Positions 23,336-33,916 of a stretch of 64,000 nucleotides of DNA are shown here, piece by piece (position 1 is the stretch's first letter; the number at the start of each line of letters is the position of its first letter). The stretch comes from Flavobacterium sp. MedPE-SWcel (GTDB lineage: Bacteria > Bacteroidota > Bacteroidia > Flavobacteriales > Flavobacteriaceae). The translations under genes and the position numbers were made by a program. The notes below the pieces were generated by a model that ran no database searches, had not been told where the DNA came from, and saw only the letters and a program-made list of their open reading frames with translations. Location of the stretch: NCBI GenBank assembly GCA_001874325.1, contig MPCW01000007.1:62001-126000 (forward strand). The letters run 5' to 3'.

Positions 23336-23497
23336 ATGACAGGAAACATTTATATCTCCGGTCAAATAGACACATTTGATGGCGTTACGGGTACAGAGCT
23401 TATCGATGTGGTAAGCCAAGTAAAAAAACAACCCAAAGCAACAGCCTTTAATGTGCACATCAATTCCGAAGGCGGCTTGGTAGATGTGGGTTTCTAA
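23336..23497 (+). pseudogene. Truncated ClpP-like prophage head maturation protease
   Basis: A 53-residue ORF: TGNIYISGQIDTFDGVTGTELIDVV then NVHINSEGGLVDVGF and a stop. The I-N-S-x-G-G-xx-x-xG segment is the substrate-binding strand of ClpP-like phage proteases; the catalytic Ser/His/Asp part is missing. It is the stub of a late structural gene and shows that most of the prophage late region has been deleted. Confidence 0.65.
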
Positions 23498-23559
23498 AAA
23501 TATTGACAAAAGTAAGAAGTGAAATATGAATATTATACAAAATTTATTACATCCATTGT

Positions 23560-23848
23560 GATTTATATGATATTGAATCCCTAAATGAAGCTCTATTTAC
23601 AAATAAGTCATCAAAACATATAAAGAATTCATATAGTTTAAAAGAAAAAGAAGAGGTTTACAAGCATTTTAACGGGCTGAAATAAATCATACTTTTCATT
23701 TTGAATGCATTATAAAATTGCACCCGTTACTAGAAAGTTAAAGTTTTCTAATAAGGAAGTATATCAATACTTAATAATGTTTAAATTCTTTATGGAAAAT
23801 GAAGAATATACATTGTTAACAAATAATAAAGAGCCTTTAGAACTATAA
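23560..23848 (+). pseudogene. Small coding-like remnants between prophage and recO
   Basis: Two short plus-strand frames read like protein: one ending SLKEKEEVYKHFNGLK near 23684 without a start codon, and one from ATG 23705 to 23848 (47 residues, HYKIAPVTRKLKFSNKEVYQYL). They may be pieces of one deleted prophage gene. No family recognised. Confidence 0.3.
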
Positions 23849-23877
23849 TCAATCATAATTAAGAGTGAATTATGATT

Positions 23878-24591
23878 CTAACTAAAAACTTCTCTTAATA
23901 CTTCTAACGATTTTGGGCGCATAAAACCATCTAAGTGAAAAGAGTAATAATCTATTAGTATTTTTAAGAGTGCTTGCCTTTCTGAAACGTGAAACGTTTT
24001 TGCTGTAACATCTAGTTTGAGTGACATCAACTTTCGTAATAATAATGTTTCATGTTCAGTGAGGCAACTTATCGATTCGTGAGGTATAAAAACACCTTCA
24101 ATCATCTCAAAAAATGGAGTGTCGCTTGATGTTATTTCTGGGTAGAAGCCTAAAAACCTTGTAATTTCTAGTAAAAAAATTAAATGAAAATTAGCTACCT
24201 CATCGTGATTGTCTAACCACAATAAAGAGGCTTCTAGGTAAGAATATAAATTCTGATTTTGTTCTTCTTCTTTTATACAGTTATGTAGTATTTCTGATAT
24301 AAATATTGATATTGACGTTTTTATAATATCAGTATTTATAGAGTGATATGGGTGCGCTAGCCGTACTTCTTTAAAATATTCTAGCTTACCGTTATTACGG
24401 TGCGATGCTTCTATTTCGAGAATGTTTAAGGGTCGAAAATATACCGTTTTTTGAGTACTCTTACGCGATGTAAAAGCATCTCTAACATAGTATGATTTAA
24501 GCCCGTCAGATTCTGTAAAACATTTTACAATCAGGCTTTTTTCCTGATAACGCAGGGAACTAATAACAATTGCTTTTGTTTTTACAAGCAC
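23878..24591 (-). CDS. recO: DNA repair protein RecO
   Basis: A 237-residue recombination mediator that helps load RecA on gapped DNA with RecF/RecR. Starts MLVKTKAIVISSLRYQEKSLIVKCFTE, the OB-fold typical of RecO; the helical C-terminal part (FLLEITRFLGFYPEI, YYSFHLDGFMRPKSLEVL) matches the flavobacterial form. The start is GTG. The porZ-like gene follows on the same strand, but it lies downstream of the recO 5' end only in map position, so the two are separate units or porZ precedes recO. Confidence 0.9.
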   Translation of the reverse strand: MLVKTKAIVISSLRYQEKSLIVKCFTESDGLKSYYVRDAFTSRKSTQKTVYFRPLNILEIEASHRNNGKLEYFKEVRLAHPYHSINTDIIKTSISIFISEILHNCIKEEEQNQNLYSYLEASLLWLDNHDEVANFHLIFLLEITRFLGFYPEITSSDTPFFEMIEGVFIPHESISCLTEHETLLLRKLMSLKLDVTAKTFHVSERQALLKILIDYYSFHLDGFMRPKSLEVLREVFS

Positions 24592-24611
24592 GCTTTATGG
24601 TCTATAATTTT

Positions 24612-26876
24612 TTATCTAACTATCATTACTTTTTTAACCTTAGTCTCTGCACCATCATCTGAGGCTATAAAAATCATGTATACTCCTGATGCTACTTTAT
24701 ATTTCCCGAAGGCTGTAGTGTCCCAAAGCACAGTACCACCTTCAGAGGTTGTTTCGTATACAAGGCTACCTTCTATATCGGTTATTTTTATATTAGCATT
24801 ATCTATAAGCCCGCTTATTTTCACTTCGCCTTCAAACCCTGGTCGTACAGGGTTAGGGTACACATAAACATTACTCAAGTCGCCAGAAGGTTCAGTGGCA
24901 GTACCTTTATAGGCTACCATACCTTTATCGGTAGCAAAATATACATCACCCGTTCTTGAGTCTATAGCGATATCGTTTATAGTATTACTTGGTAATGGTG
25001 AGTTTTGTTTTGTGAAATGAAAAATAGTACGCTGTCCGTTTGGTGATACTAAAAAAGCTCCTGCACTACCTGTAGCAATCCATTTGTTATTCGATCCGTC
25101 AACTTCAATATCATTTATATTTTGCTCAAATAATAATTCTTGTGCAAGACCATCTTCTTCAATAATAATAGCTCGTGTACTCAAGACATCTTCGGTAAGA
25201 AAACGATTTAAACCACGCAATACTCTCAATCCAGATGCTGTACCTATCCAAAGACTATTATTATTATCTATTCTTACACATTTTACGTACTCATTAGGTA
25301 AATTACCTAAGTCATCATCTCCTATTACTATAAACTTATTTCCTGCGCCTTCATTAAAGCCTATTAGTCCTGAATTAATAGATGGTATCCATTTTGTACC
25401 ATTTCTATCAATAACCATTTTTTGATATTGAGTAGATTTAGGACTGCTTATAGCATCTACAAAGCTATATGATGTCCAGTTACCGTTACGAAAAACACGC
25501 AAAGGTGTTTCTGTCATATCATTAGTCATCCATAATGCTCCTGCATCATCAAAATAAAGGCTATTAACTCTTAAATTATTGAAGCCTGGTACAAGTTGCT
25601 GGTTTTCTAATGGGCTATTAGTATCATCATAAAGTTGTACTGGTATATCATCTGTAAGCTCTAAAAGTCCGTTATGATATGATGAAACATATACTTCACT
25701 CTCATTATTAGGGTTAACAGCTATATCGCTCAATGATCGAGCATCTAACACATCTTCATGAGGAATATTTATCCATCCTTCAGGTGTTAGTTTACTTATC
25801 CCTTTCAAGGCATAATCAGGTATATATTGATAATCATATCCTCCGAATACAGCCCATAAATCATTTCGTGTTTTTTCGAGAGAAAAAATGCTACTATGCA
25901 AAGGCCCATTAGGGGTTATATTTTCACGTATTGAAATATTCTCTATAAAACTTTCTATTACTCCGGTTTCTTGAGTACCTATAAATATTTGACCTGACAC
26001 TACTGTTGCACAAGTAAATGTAACGTCTTCTCCTGGTATGTTATTAAGCTGAAGTACTTGAAATAAGTCTTCATCAAAAACACTTACTCTACTTTCACTG
26101 GTTACTACTAAATAACCGTTTGCAGCTCTTATATCTACTGCTGCACTACCTATGTTAGTGAAAGGGAGTGCTCCTACTGTTAGTCTAAAAACAGTTCCTA
26201 TATTATCAACTCCAAAAATATCATCGGAAAAAGTAGTAATACCACTCCAACTACCACCATATACTTCTTGCCACTGGTTAAAGTCGTTAAGGTTAGGGTT
26301 GGTTAATAACCCTCTACGTATTCCATTTTCTGCAGTAGCAGCATAAATATAACCATCAAATATAGTTGATTGTATTACTGCTATTTCAGCCCCATTAGGG
26401 CCTAAAAAATAAGTATCTCCAAACTCTAGCGTTTCTAAGTCGAATACTGCTATACCAAAATCGCATGAAATGTAGGCTTTACCATTATTTTCATAGATAT
26501 TGTTTATTCCCTTTTTTGCTGCTTGTACTGTAGCTTCTTCTACAATATCTATTTTGTTTACAATAGAATTGTCTGAATTAACAATAATAAGCAACCCATT
26601 ATCACTCCCTACCATTGTACGACCATAATCGCTACTATGGCATATTGCTGTTATATTTTCTGGTTTAAGCCCATCTACTGATGTTATGGTCTTTAACTCA
26701 TTTGTTATTGTGCTTTTAGAGAAAATAGCACTCTCGGCAGCAGCATACATTCTACCGTTAGACTGGGTCATGTCTTGTATGTTAGTATACGAGAAATGAC
26801 CTGCCCACAATTGCCCATTTTGCGCAAAAAGTATAGTGGTAAAAAGAAAAAAGTATATGAGGAAGTAACGTTTCAT
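24612..26876 (-). CDS. porZ: PorZ-like T9SS protein (two-component beta-propeller)
   Basis: A 754-residue cell-surface protein. Signal peptide (YFLIYFFLFTTILFAQ), then two beta-propellers made of regulator-type repeats (for example DNNNSLWIGTASGLRVLRG, RTGDVYFATDKGMVAYKG), and a type IX secretion C-terminal domain from about residue 670 (VYPNPVRPGFEGEVKISGL ... VASGVYMIFI ... KVKKVMIVR). PorZ belongs to the T9SS attachment complex that anchors cargo to lipopolysaccharide. Immediately upstream of recO by 20 bases, as in other Flavobacteriaceae, suggesting cotranscription. Confidence 0.85.
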   Translation of the reverse strand: MKRYFLIYFFLFTTILFAQNGQLWAGHFSYTNIQDMTQSNGRMYAAAESAIFSKSTITNELKTITSVDGLKPENITAICHSSDYGRTMVGSDNGLLIIVNSDNSIVNKIDIVEEATVQAAKKGINNIYENNGKAYISCDFGIAVFDLETLEFGDTYFLGPNGAEIAVIQSTIFDGYIYAATAENGIRRGLLTNPNLNDFNQWQEVYGGSWSGITTFSDDIFGVDNIGTVFRLTVGALPFTNIGSAAVDIRAANGYLVVTSESRVSVFDEDLFQVLQLNNIPGEDVTFTCATVVSGQIFIGTQETGVIESFIENISIRENITPNGPLHSSIFSLEKTRNDLWAVFGGYDYQYIPDYALKGISKLTPEGWINIPHEDVLDARSLSDIAVNPNNESEVYVSSYHNGLLELTDDIPVQLYDDTNSPLENQQLVPGFNNLRVNSLYFDDAGALWMTNDMTETPLRVFRNGNWTSYSFVDAISSPKSTQYQKMVIDRNGTKWIPSINSGLIGFNEGAGNKFIVIGDDDLGNLPNEYVKCVRIDNNNSLWIGTASGLRVLRGLNRFLTEDVLSTRAIIIEEDGLAQELLFEQNINDIEVDGSNNKWIATGSAGAFLVSPNGQRTIFHFTKQNSPLPSNTINDIAIDSRTGDVYFATDKGMVAYKGTATEPSGDLSNVYVYPNPVRPGFEGEVKISGLIDNANIKITDIEGSLVYETTSEGGTVLWDTTAFGKYKVASGVYMIFIASDDGAETKVKKVMIVR

Positions 26877-26946
26877 TAAATCGGGTATTTAAAGGGCAAA
26901 TATAAGCTAAAACGAATTTATTGTTGTTTTTGTATAGTGCAACATA

Positions 26947-26982
26947 AAAAAAGGATTGCCCAAAACTGGACAATCCCTTTTA
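26947..26982 (-). terminator. gdhA terminator
   Basis: AAAAGGGATTGTCC and GGGCAATCCTTTTTTT form a stem on the minus strand just past the gdhA stop. Confidence 0.7.
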
Positions 26983-27004
26983 TATATAATAAAGTTAGCT
27001 TTTA

Positions 27005-28366
<1,362 letters not shown>

Positions 28367-28370
28367 TTAA

Positions 28371-28382
28371 GAAAACGTTTTC
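28371..28382. promoter_or_regulatory. 12-bp palindrome GAAAACGTTTTC at the gdhA start region
   Basis: Perfect palindrome about 10-20 bases after the -7 box, where it would cover the start of transcription. The form resembles LacI/CcpA-family operators, suggesting repression of gdhA by carbon or nitrogen signals. Confidence 0.5.
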
Positions 28383-28392
28383 GTAATAGCGA

Positions 28393-28400
28393 CAAATATA
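28393..28400 (-). promoter_or_regulatory. gdhA -7 box TATATTTG
   Basis: Exact TAnnTTTG on the minus strand, 45 bases before the ATG; no clear -33 TTG. Confidence 0.5.
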
Positions 28401-28516
28401 CAGTTTTCTTAAATACTGCTATATATTATTACTAATACTTTACTTTCCTTGTTTTTATTTATTTTGCTCTTATCTATTTTGCTCTTATTGTAACAATTAG
28501 TGTGCAATAAAACGAC

Positions 28517-29662
28517 TTATGCGTTAAATGCATTTTCTAAATCTTTAAGCAGGTCTTCGGCATCTTCTACACCTACACTAAGACGTATTAAATCGTCTGT
28601 AATACCTAATTCTTTACGCTTGTCTTCTGGTACAGATGCGTGTGTCATTAATGCTGGGTGGTTTGCTAATGATTCTACTCCTCCTAGTGACTCGGCTAAT
28701 GTAAATACTTTTACATTTTCAAGGAACTTGATAGAGTCTTCTTTTTTACCAGACTCAAAAGTAAATGATACCATACCTCCAAAGCCATTGTGCATTTGCT
28801 TTTTGGCTATATCGTGGTTAGGATGATTTTCTAACCCTGCATAGTATACTCTTTTTACTTTCGGGTGGTTTTCTAGGTACTCGGCTACTTTTTGCCCGTT
28901 TTCACTATGGCGTTGCATTCTTAAGTGTAAGGTTTTTATACCTCTTAGTACTAAGTAAGAATCGTTAGGGCCTAGTGTTGCTCCTGTTGCAAATTGTGCA
29001 AAGTGTAGTTTTTCGCCAAGTTCTTCTGTCTTGGTTACTAATGCTCCTGCAATAACATCAGAGTGACCACCTAAGTATTTAGTTGCTGAGTGCATTACTA
29101 CATCTGCTCCTAAATCTAATGGGTTCTGGTGGTATGGTGTTGCAAAGGTGTTATCTACTGCAAAAAGTGCATTGTTTTCTTTTGCTATTTTAGCTACTGC
29201 TGCTATATCGGCAATTTTCATTAGTGGGTTAGTAGGTGTTTCTAACCAAACTAATTTTGTGTTTTCGTTAAAAAGCGACTTTAGTTTATCTAAGTCGTTC
29301 ATGTCTACAAAATGGAACTTAATTCCTAGTTCGCTATATATTTTGCTAAACATACGGTATGTACCACCATAAAGGTCGTCCATTGCAATAACCTCATCAT
29401 TTGGTTTAAGCAATTTCAATACACAGTCTGTTGCTGCAAGTCCACTAGAAAAAGCAAGACCTTTTGCCCCGTTTTCTATACTCGCTAATGCATCTTCTAA
29501 TGCTGTACGAGTTGGGTTTGCTGCTCTACTATATTCATATCCTTGGTGTACTCCTGGACTAGATTGTACAAAAGTTGAGGTTTGGTATACTGGTGGCATT
29601 ACTGCACCTGTACTTGGGTCAGGCTTTTGCCCACCATGTATAGTTTTTGTATTAAATTTCAT
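28517..29662 (-). CDS. Cystathionine gamma-synthase/lyase-type trans-sulfuration enzyme
   Basis: A 381-residue PLP enzyme of Cys/Met metabolism. PLP-lysine in SATKYLGGHSDV, PLP contacts in SSGLAATD and VDNTFATPYHQNPL, and EYSRAANPTRTALEDALA near the N-terminus. Sequence alone cannot separate gamma-synthase (MetB) from gamma-lyase. The frame opens at GTG 29677; ATG 29662 begins at the family's normal MKFNTKTIHGG. A -7 box TAAATTTG is at 29698-29705. Confidence 0.9.
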   Translation of the reverse strand: MKFNTKTIHGGQKPDPSTGAVMPPVYQTSTFVQSSPGVHQGYEYSRAANPTRTALEDALASIENGAKGLAFSSGLAATDCVLKLLKPNDEVIAMDDLYGGTYRMFSKIYSELGIKFHFVDMNDLDKLKSLFNENTKLVWLETPTNPLMKIADIAAVAKIAKENNALFAVDNTFATPYHQNPLDLGADVVMHSATKYLGGHSDVIAGALVTKTEELGEKLHFAQFATGATLGPNDSYLVLRGIKTLHLRMQRHSENGQKVAEYLENHPKVKRVYYAGLENHPNHDIAKKQMHNGFGGMVSFTFESGKKEDSIKFLENVKVFTLAESLGGVESLANHPALMTHASVPEDKRKELGITDDLIRLSVGVEDAEDLLKDLENAFNA

Positions 29663-29766
29663 GCTGTTTAAATTCACTTTTGTTAATATATATTAGACAA
29701 ATTTACTGTAATTTGTTTATCCTTGTATACGGATTATCTCCTTTTACAAAACAATAACACTTAATT

Positions 29767-30549
29767 ATGAAACATTACATCGCTATAGCGTTTATCGCTT
29801 TATTATTTACCGCTTGCGGAAAGGACAAAAAAGAAGCAACTGATATTGATACCGTAGATACTGCTAAATTAACTTTTGAGGTAATGCATTATGACAAAGA
29901 AACTATATCGTCATGTACTGATTGCCCTAATATAAACATGGATATTTCTGTAGCTGAAGGTTTGCAACCTGCTGCTGATAGCATTAACAAGGCTGTCTTT
30001 AATGTAGCTAGAGAAATTATTCATTATGGTAAAGATCCTTATAGTGCTACTGATTATAAAGAGCTAACCGAGTCGTTTGTAAAGTCATATACTGATCTTA
30101 AAAAAGAGTACCCTGATGAAACTGCTGTATGGGAAGGTTCTGTAAAAGCAGCTGTAGCTCATCGTACTGATGACCTTATTAATGTTGTGATAGAGTATTA
30201 CACTTTTACTGGTGGCGCACATGGTAATGCTGGTATACAGTCGTTATTATTTGATCCTAAAACGGGGCACCATTTTGCTAACAGAGAAATTTTTAACGAT
30301 CTAAAAGGTTTTACTGATTATGCTGAAAAAAAGTTTAGAAAACAGCTTAACATCGAGGCTATGGATTCTATAAATAGTACTGGGTTATTATTTGAAGATG
30401 GTAAATTCTCATTACCTAATTCTATTTTATTTACAGATAAAGGAGTAATGCTGTATTATAATGCTTATGAGATATCTTCGTACTCTGAGGGTACTAAAGA
30501 GTTAGTATTACCGTATGAAGAAATAGAACAGTATTTGAGAATTAAGTAA
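29767..30549 (+). CDS. DUF3298/DUF4163 lipoprotein
   Basis: A 260-residue lipoprotein: leader MKHYIAIAFIALLFTACGK with Cys17. The mature part contains a DUF4163-like region followed by DUF3298 (YYTFTGGAHGNAGIQSLLFDPKTGHHF), related to the extracellular domain of RsiV, which binds lysozyme. The actual ligand here is unknown. Another secreted protein gene follows 11 bases later. Confidence 0.75.
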   Translation: MKHYIAIAFIALLFTACGKDKKEATDIDTVDTAKLTFEVMHYDKETISSCTDCPNINMDISVAEGLQPAADSINKAVFNVAREIIHYGKDPYSATDYKELTESFVKSYTDLKKEYPDETAVWEGSVKAAVAHRTDDLINVVIEYYTFTGGAHGNAGIQSLLFDPKTGHHFANREIFNDLKGFTDYAEKKFRKQLNIEAMDSINSTGLLFEDGKFSLPNSILFTDKGVMLYYNAYEISSYSEGTKELVLPYEEIEQYLRIK

Positions 30550-30560
30550 CGCTTAATCAA

Positions 30561-31097
30561 ATGAAAAAAGGTTATATCTGTTTCGTCTTTTTATTTATAG
30601 TATTAAACTCTTATAGTCAAATTCTACAATCAGAAATTGACAGAGTGAAAACATCTGCAAGTAAAGATTTTATCGAAAAAAACATTGTAGGTTCTTGGAC
30701 TTTTGAAAAATTAACTAACTCTGAAAAAGTTCAAATCGTTAAACAAACAGTAATACTCGATACTATAGTTGCTACAATAACAATAGATAGACCTAGTTAC
30801 TTATTTAATAAAAATGGGCGTTATAAAATTACTAGGCTTGACAACACTGTAGATGAAGGAGAATGGAAATATTCAGAAAAAGATAAAATGTTATATTTCT
30901 TTTTTGACAAACCTGCATATAATATACCTATTGATAAAGTAAGTCCTGAGCTATTAAAAAAATTACAGGATGAAAACATGATAATCGAGTTTACAAAAAA
31001 TGCCATAGAGATACATGAAATAACGAGTGAAAGACTTGTTCTTATAGAATATTGTAATGATGGGTATTACTTAATATACTATAGAAAAACAACTTAA
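30561..31097 (+). CDS. Secreted hypothetical protein, lipocalin-like region
   Basis: A 178-residue protein with signal peptide (GYICFVFLFIVLNSYSQ). The mature part has IVGSWTFEKL and RYKITRLDNTVDEGEWKYSEKDKMLYF, the look of a small lipocalin-like beta barrel (the 'GSW' entry strand), but I cannot confirm a family. Follows the lipoprotein gene closely. Confidence 0.6.
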   Translation: MKKGYICFVFLFIVLNSYSQILQSEIDRVKTSASKDFIEKNIVGSWTFEKLTNSEKVQIVKQTVILDTIVATITIDRPSYLFNKNGRYKITRLDNTVDEGEWKYSEKDKMLYFFFDKPAYNIPIDKVSPELLKKLQDENMIIEFTKNAIEIHEITSERLVLIEYCNDGYYLIYYRKTT

Positions 31098-31107
31098 TAT
31101 AACTCAT

Positions 31108-31141
31108 AAAAAAAGCCGCTCTACAACGAGCGGCTTTTTTT
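31108..31141. terminator. Bidirectional terminator
   Basis: AAAAAAGCCGCTC/GAGCGGCTTTTTT, a 13-bp symmetric stem between convergent genes. Confidence 0.8.
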
Positions 31142-31634
31142 AATATTCTTCATTCAAAATGAATCCATAAAATTTAGAAATGCCTTTACATCCTAAACTA
31201 ATTTTATCGGGGATACCATCTTGAAATGAAATTGTTATGTCTTTTTCTTTACAGATATTTTTAAAGATCATTTTATTATCATGAATCTCATCAGGTAACT
31301 GATTTAAGTTAGAAAGATAATAACGCCCCATCAATCTTCTTTCAGCATTATAAATCATTACATAAACTAGATCAATAGATCGTCCAAACGATTTTGATGT
31401 ATAGATTGTATTTAAAATATAAAACTCATTATTGTTTTTATCTTTTAAAGCTCCAATGTATTCGCTATTAATGGTACTATAACCATCGTCATAACTTTGT
31501 TCTACATTTTTGTACTGAATTCCTTTTGTTAAAATCTCAACGTTTAAAGCGTGAGCTCTATCATAAAAAGAATCATTATCTGACTGCCCTAGGCAAGTGA
31601 AAAAACTAAATAATAATATTATTATGTATTTCAT
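31140..31634 (-). CDS. Secreted hypothetical protein
   Basis: A 164-residue protein with a signal peptide (MKYIIILLFSFFTCLGQ). The mature domain is beta-rich (NNEFYILNTIYTSKSFGRSIDLVYVMIYNAERRLMGRYYL) and carries two Cys. No family recognised. It lies 14 bases downstream of terC on the same strand, so may be cotranscribed. Confidence 0.6.
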   Translation of the reverse strand: MKYIIILLFSFFTCLGQSDNDSFYDRAHALNVEILTKGIQYKNVEQSYDDGYSTINSEYIGALKDKNNNEFYILNTIYTSKSFGRSIDLVYVMIYNAERRLMGRYYLSNLNQLPDEIHDNKMIFKNICKEKDITISFQDGIPDKISLGCKGISKFYGFILNEEY

Positions 31635-31648
31635 CTACTTAATATTCT

Positions 31649-32638
31649 TTATTCAACCTTTTCTGCCTTAGCAGGAAACATAAAGGATATTATTACCGAG
31701 ATTACCAATATACCTGCTACTACCAATAATGATACTGGTGAGGAGATATGGTAGAATGGGCTAATAAGCATTTTAACCCCTATAAAAGATAGTATTATAG
31801 CCAACCCATAGTGTAGCTTACTAAACATATGCATAAAGTTAGCTAGCAAAAAGTATAAGGCTCTTAACCCTAATATTGCAAAGATGTTTGAGGTGTAAAG
31901 TATAAAAGGATCATCGGGTGCTATAGCGAATATGGCAGGGATAGAGTCTACTGCAAAAATAAGATCGGTAAATTCTATAACGGCAACTACTACTAGTAGT
32001 GGGGTTGCTATACGCTTACCTTTCTCGTAGATAAAGAAACGATCGCCTTCGAAGTTCTTTGTTACCTTAAAGAGCTTGTATATTAGTTTTGCTCCTACGC
32101 TTTTGGTAAAATCTTTGTTCTCATCATCTTCTTCCTCTGATGACCATGATTTTATCCCTGCAAATAGTAAAAATAGCCCGAATAGTGTAAGTACTACATT
32201 AACCTGTACACTCATACCGAATATTTCCATTGCGGGCAGGTAGGTCATGTTTATAAGCTCTACTCCTGTAAAGATGAATATTGCTCTAAAAATAAGTGCC
32301 CCTATAATACCCCAAAACAATACTTTGTGGTGCAAGTATTTAGGTACTTTAAAGAACCCAAAAACGAGTATAAATACAAAAAGGTTATCTACAGATAGGG
32401 CTTTTTCTATCCAGTAGGCACTTTGAAATTGCGTGAACGATTCCCAACCTACTACATAGTAAATTACGCCACTAAATATCATTGAGATTGATATCCATAC
32501 AAGCGACCACGTTAAGGCTTCTTTATTAGAAACTTCGTGACTTTTTTTATTAAAAACTCCTAAATCTAGTAGGAGCATAATAACTATAACTATAGAAAAC
32601 CCTGCTATTAAGCCAGGGTGATTTATTAAATGATCCAT
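31649..32638 (-). CDS. TerC/Alx-family integral membrane protein
   Basis: A 329-residue inner-membrane protein with about nine helices. Signature WIEKALSVDNLFVFILVFGFF and a second acidic membrane motif EFTDLIFAVDSIPAIFAIA, the duplicated TerC metal-binding segments. Members export manganese or assist metal loading of exported proteins. It lies 13 bases after gpsA, so probably cotranscribed. Confidence 0.88.
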   Translation of the reverse strand: MDHLINHPGLIAGFSIVIVIMLLLDLGVFNKKSHEVSNKEALTWSLVWISISMIFSGVIYYVVGWESFTQFQSAYWIEKALSVDNLFVFILVFGFFKVPKYLHHKVLFWGIIGALIFRAIFIFTGVELINMTYLPAMEIFGMSVQVNVVLTLFGLFLLFAGIKSWSSEEEDDENKDFTKSVGAKLIYKLFKVTKNFEGDRFFIYEKGKRIATPLLVVVAVIEFTDLIFAVDSIPAIFAIAPDDPFILYTSNIFAILGLRALYFLLANFMHMFSKLHYGLAIILSFIGVKMLISPFYHISSPVSLLVVAGILVISVIISFMFPAKAEKVE

Positions 32639-32651
32639 ACTTGTGGGTGTA

Positions 32652-33647
32652 TTAATCCAGTTTTTCTGTTAGCTTTCTAAAAACATTTTTAGCGTCTTTA
32701 CCTTCATAAAGTATGCTGTATACAGCATTTATAATAGGCGTTTTTGCATTATGTTCTTGGTTAAGCGTGTAGGCACTCTTTGTTGCATAATAACCCTCGG
32801 CTATCATACTCATCTCCATCATTGCCGATTTTACAGTATACCCCTTACCTATCATGTTACCAAACATTCTGTTTCGAGAAAAGGTAGAGTATCCTGTTAC
32901 TAAAAGGTCACCCAAGTAGGCTGAGTTATTTATATTACGTTTCATGCGGTGCACTTTACGAATGAATTTCTTCATTTCGCGAATTGCATTACTCATTAAA
33001 AGTGCCTGAAAGTTATCGCCATAACCTAAACCGTGTGCTATACCTGCTGCAATAGCATAAATGTTTTTAAGCATTGCTGCATACTCTGTACCAATGATGT
33101 CGTCAGAAATTTTAGCATTAATGTAATGGCTACTAAGGTTTTTGCCCATTACTTTGGCTTTCTTTTGATCGCCACAGGCAATGGTAAGATAAGACAGTCG
33201 CTCTAGTGCTACTTCCTCAGCATGGCAAGGTCCTGTTATTACCCCAATATTGTCGTAAGGAATGTTGTATTCTTGGTGAAAGTGTTCGCCTACAATAAGG
33301 CTCGTTTCTGGAACTATACCTTTAATTGCCGAGAAAATAATTTTATCTTCTAAGCTTACTGTAAGTTTTTCTAGCTCACTCCCTAAAAAGGCAGAAGGTA
33401 TTGCAAATATTACATAGTCTGCATAGGCTACTGCTTCGTTAATATCGTTAGTAAGCCTTAGTTTGTTTGTATCAAATTCTACAGAACTCAAATAGTTGGG
33501 ATTGTGCTTTTGCACTTTAAGGTGCTCTATAGCATAAATATTACGCATGTACCACGTAATTTCTGTTACGTTTACGCACAACATTTTTGCAATGGCAGTT
33601 GCCCAGCTTCCGCCGCCTATTACGGCGAACTTTGGATTCTCAATCAT
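32652..33647 (-). CDS. gpsA: NAD(P)H-dependent glycerol-3-phosphate dehydrogenase
   Basis: A 331-residue cytoplasmic enzyme making sn-glycerol 3-phosphate for phospholipids. N-terminal Rossmann motif VIGGGSWATAIAKML; GVITGPCHAEE and the catalytic-lysine region EYAAMLKNIYAIAAGIAHGLGYG are diagnostic. The C-terminus is the helical substrate domain. First gene of a likely gpsA-terC operon. Confidence 0.93.
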   Translation of the reverse strand: MIENPKFAVIGGGSWATAIAKMLCVNVTEITWYMRNIYAIEHLKVQKHNPNYLSSVEFDTNKLRLTNDINEAVAYADYVIFAIPSAFLGSELEKLTVSLEDKIIFSAIKGIVPETSLIVGEHFHQEYNIPYDNIGVITGPCHAEEVALERLSYLTIACGDQKKAKVMGKNLSSHYINAKISDDIIGTEYAAMLKNIYAIAAGIAHGLGYGDNFQALLMSNAIREMKKFIRKVHRMKRNINNSAYLGDLLVTGYSTFSRNRMFGNMIGKGYTVKSAMMEMSMIAEGYYATKSAYTLNQEHNAKTPIINAVYSILYEGKDAKNVFRKLTEKLD

Positions 33648-33876
33648 TTTACATTATCGTTTGAAGTGCAAAAGTACTCAAAATTTATACTATGTGCCAA
33701 TAAGCGCTTATTTCTTAATATTATTGAGAGAATTATGATGTTTTCTTAGCCTTTTAAAAAATTAACATTTTATTATGGAGCTATAGGCAATTTAGCAAAA
33801 ACGACACCGTTGTAATATAGAATTTTGTCTACACAAAAGTATACAAGGTTAGTTAAATTTTTTGTTTTTGGTGTTT

Positions 33877-33911
33877 AAAAGGCACTTACTGCTAGCAGTA
33901 AGTGCCTTTTT
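33877..33911. terminator. Bidirectional terminator after the alcohol dehydrogenase
   Basis: AAAAGGCACTTACTGC/GCAGTAAGTGCCTTTT, a 16-bp near-perfect stem. The preceding bases 33650-33876 show no gene. Confidence 0.8.
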
Positions 33912-33916
33912 GCTTT

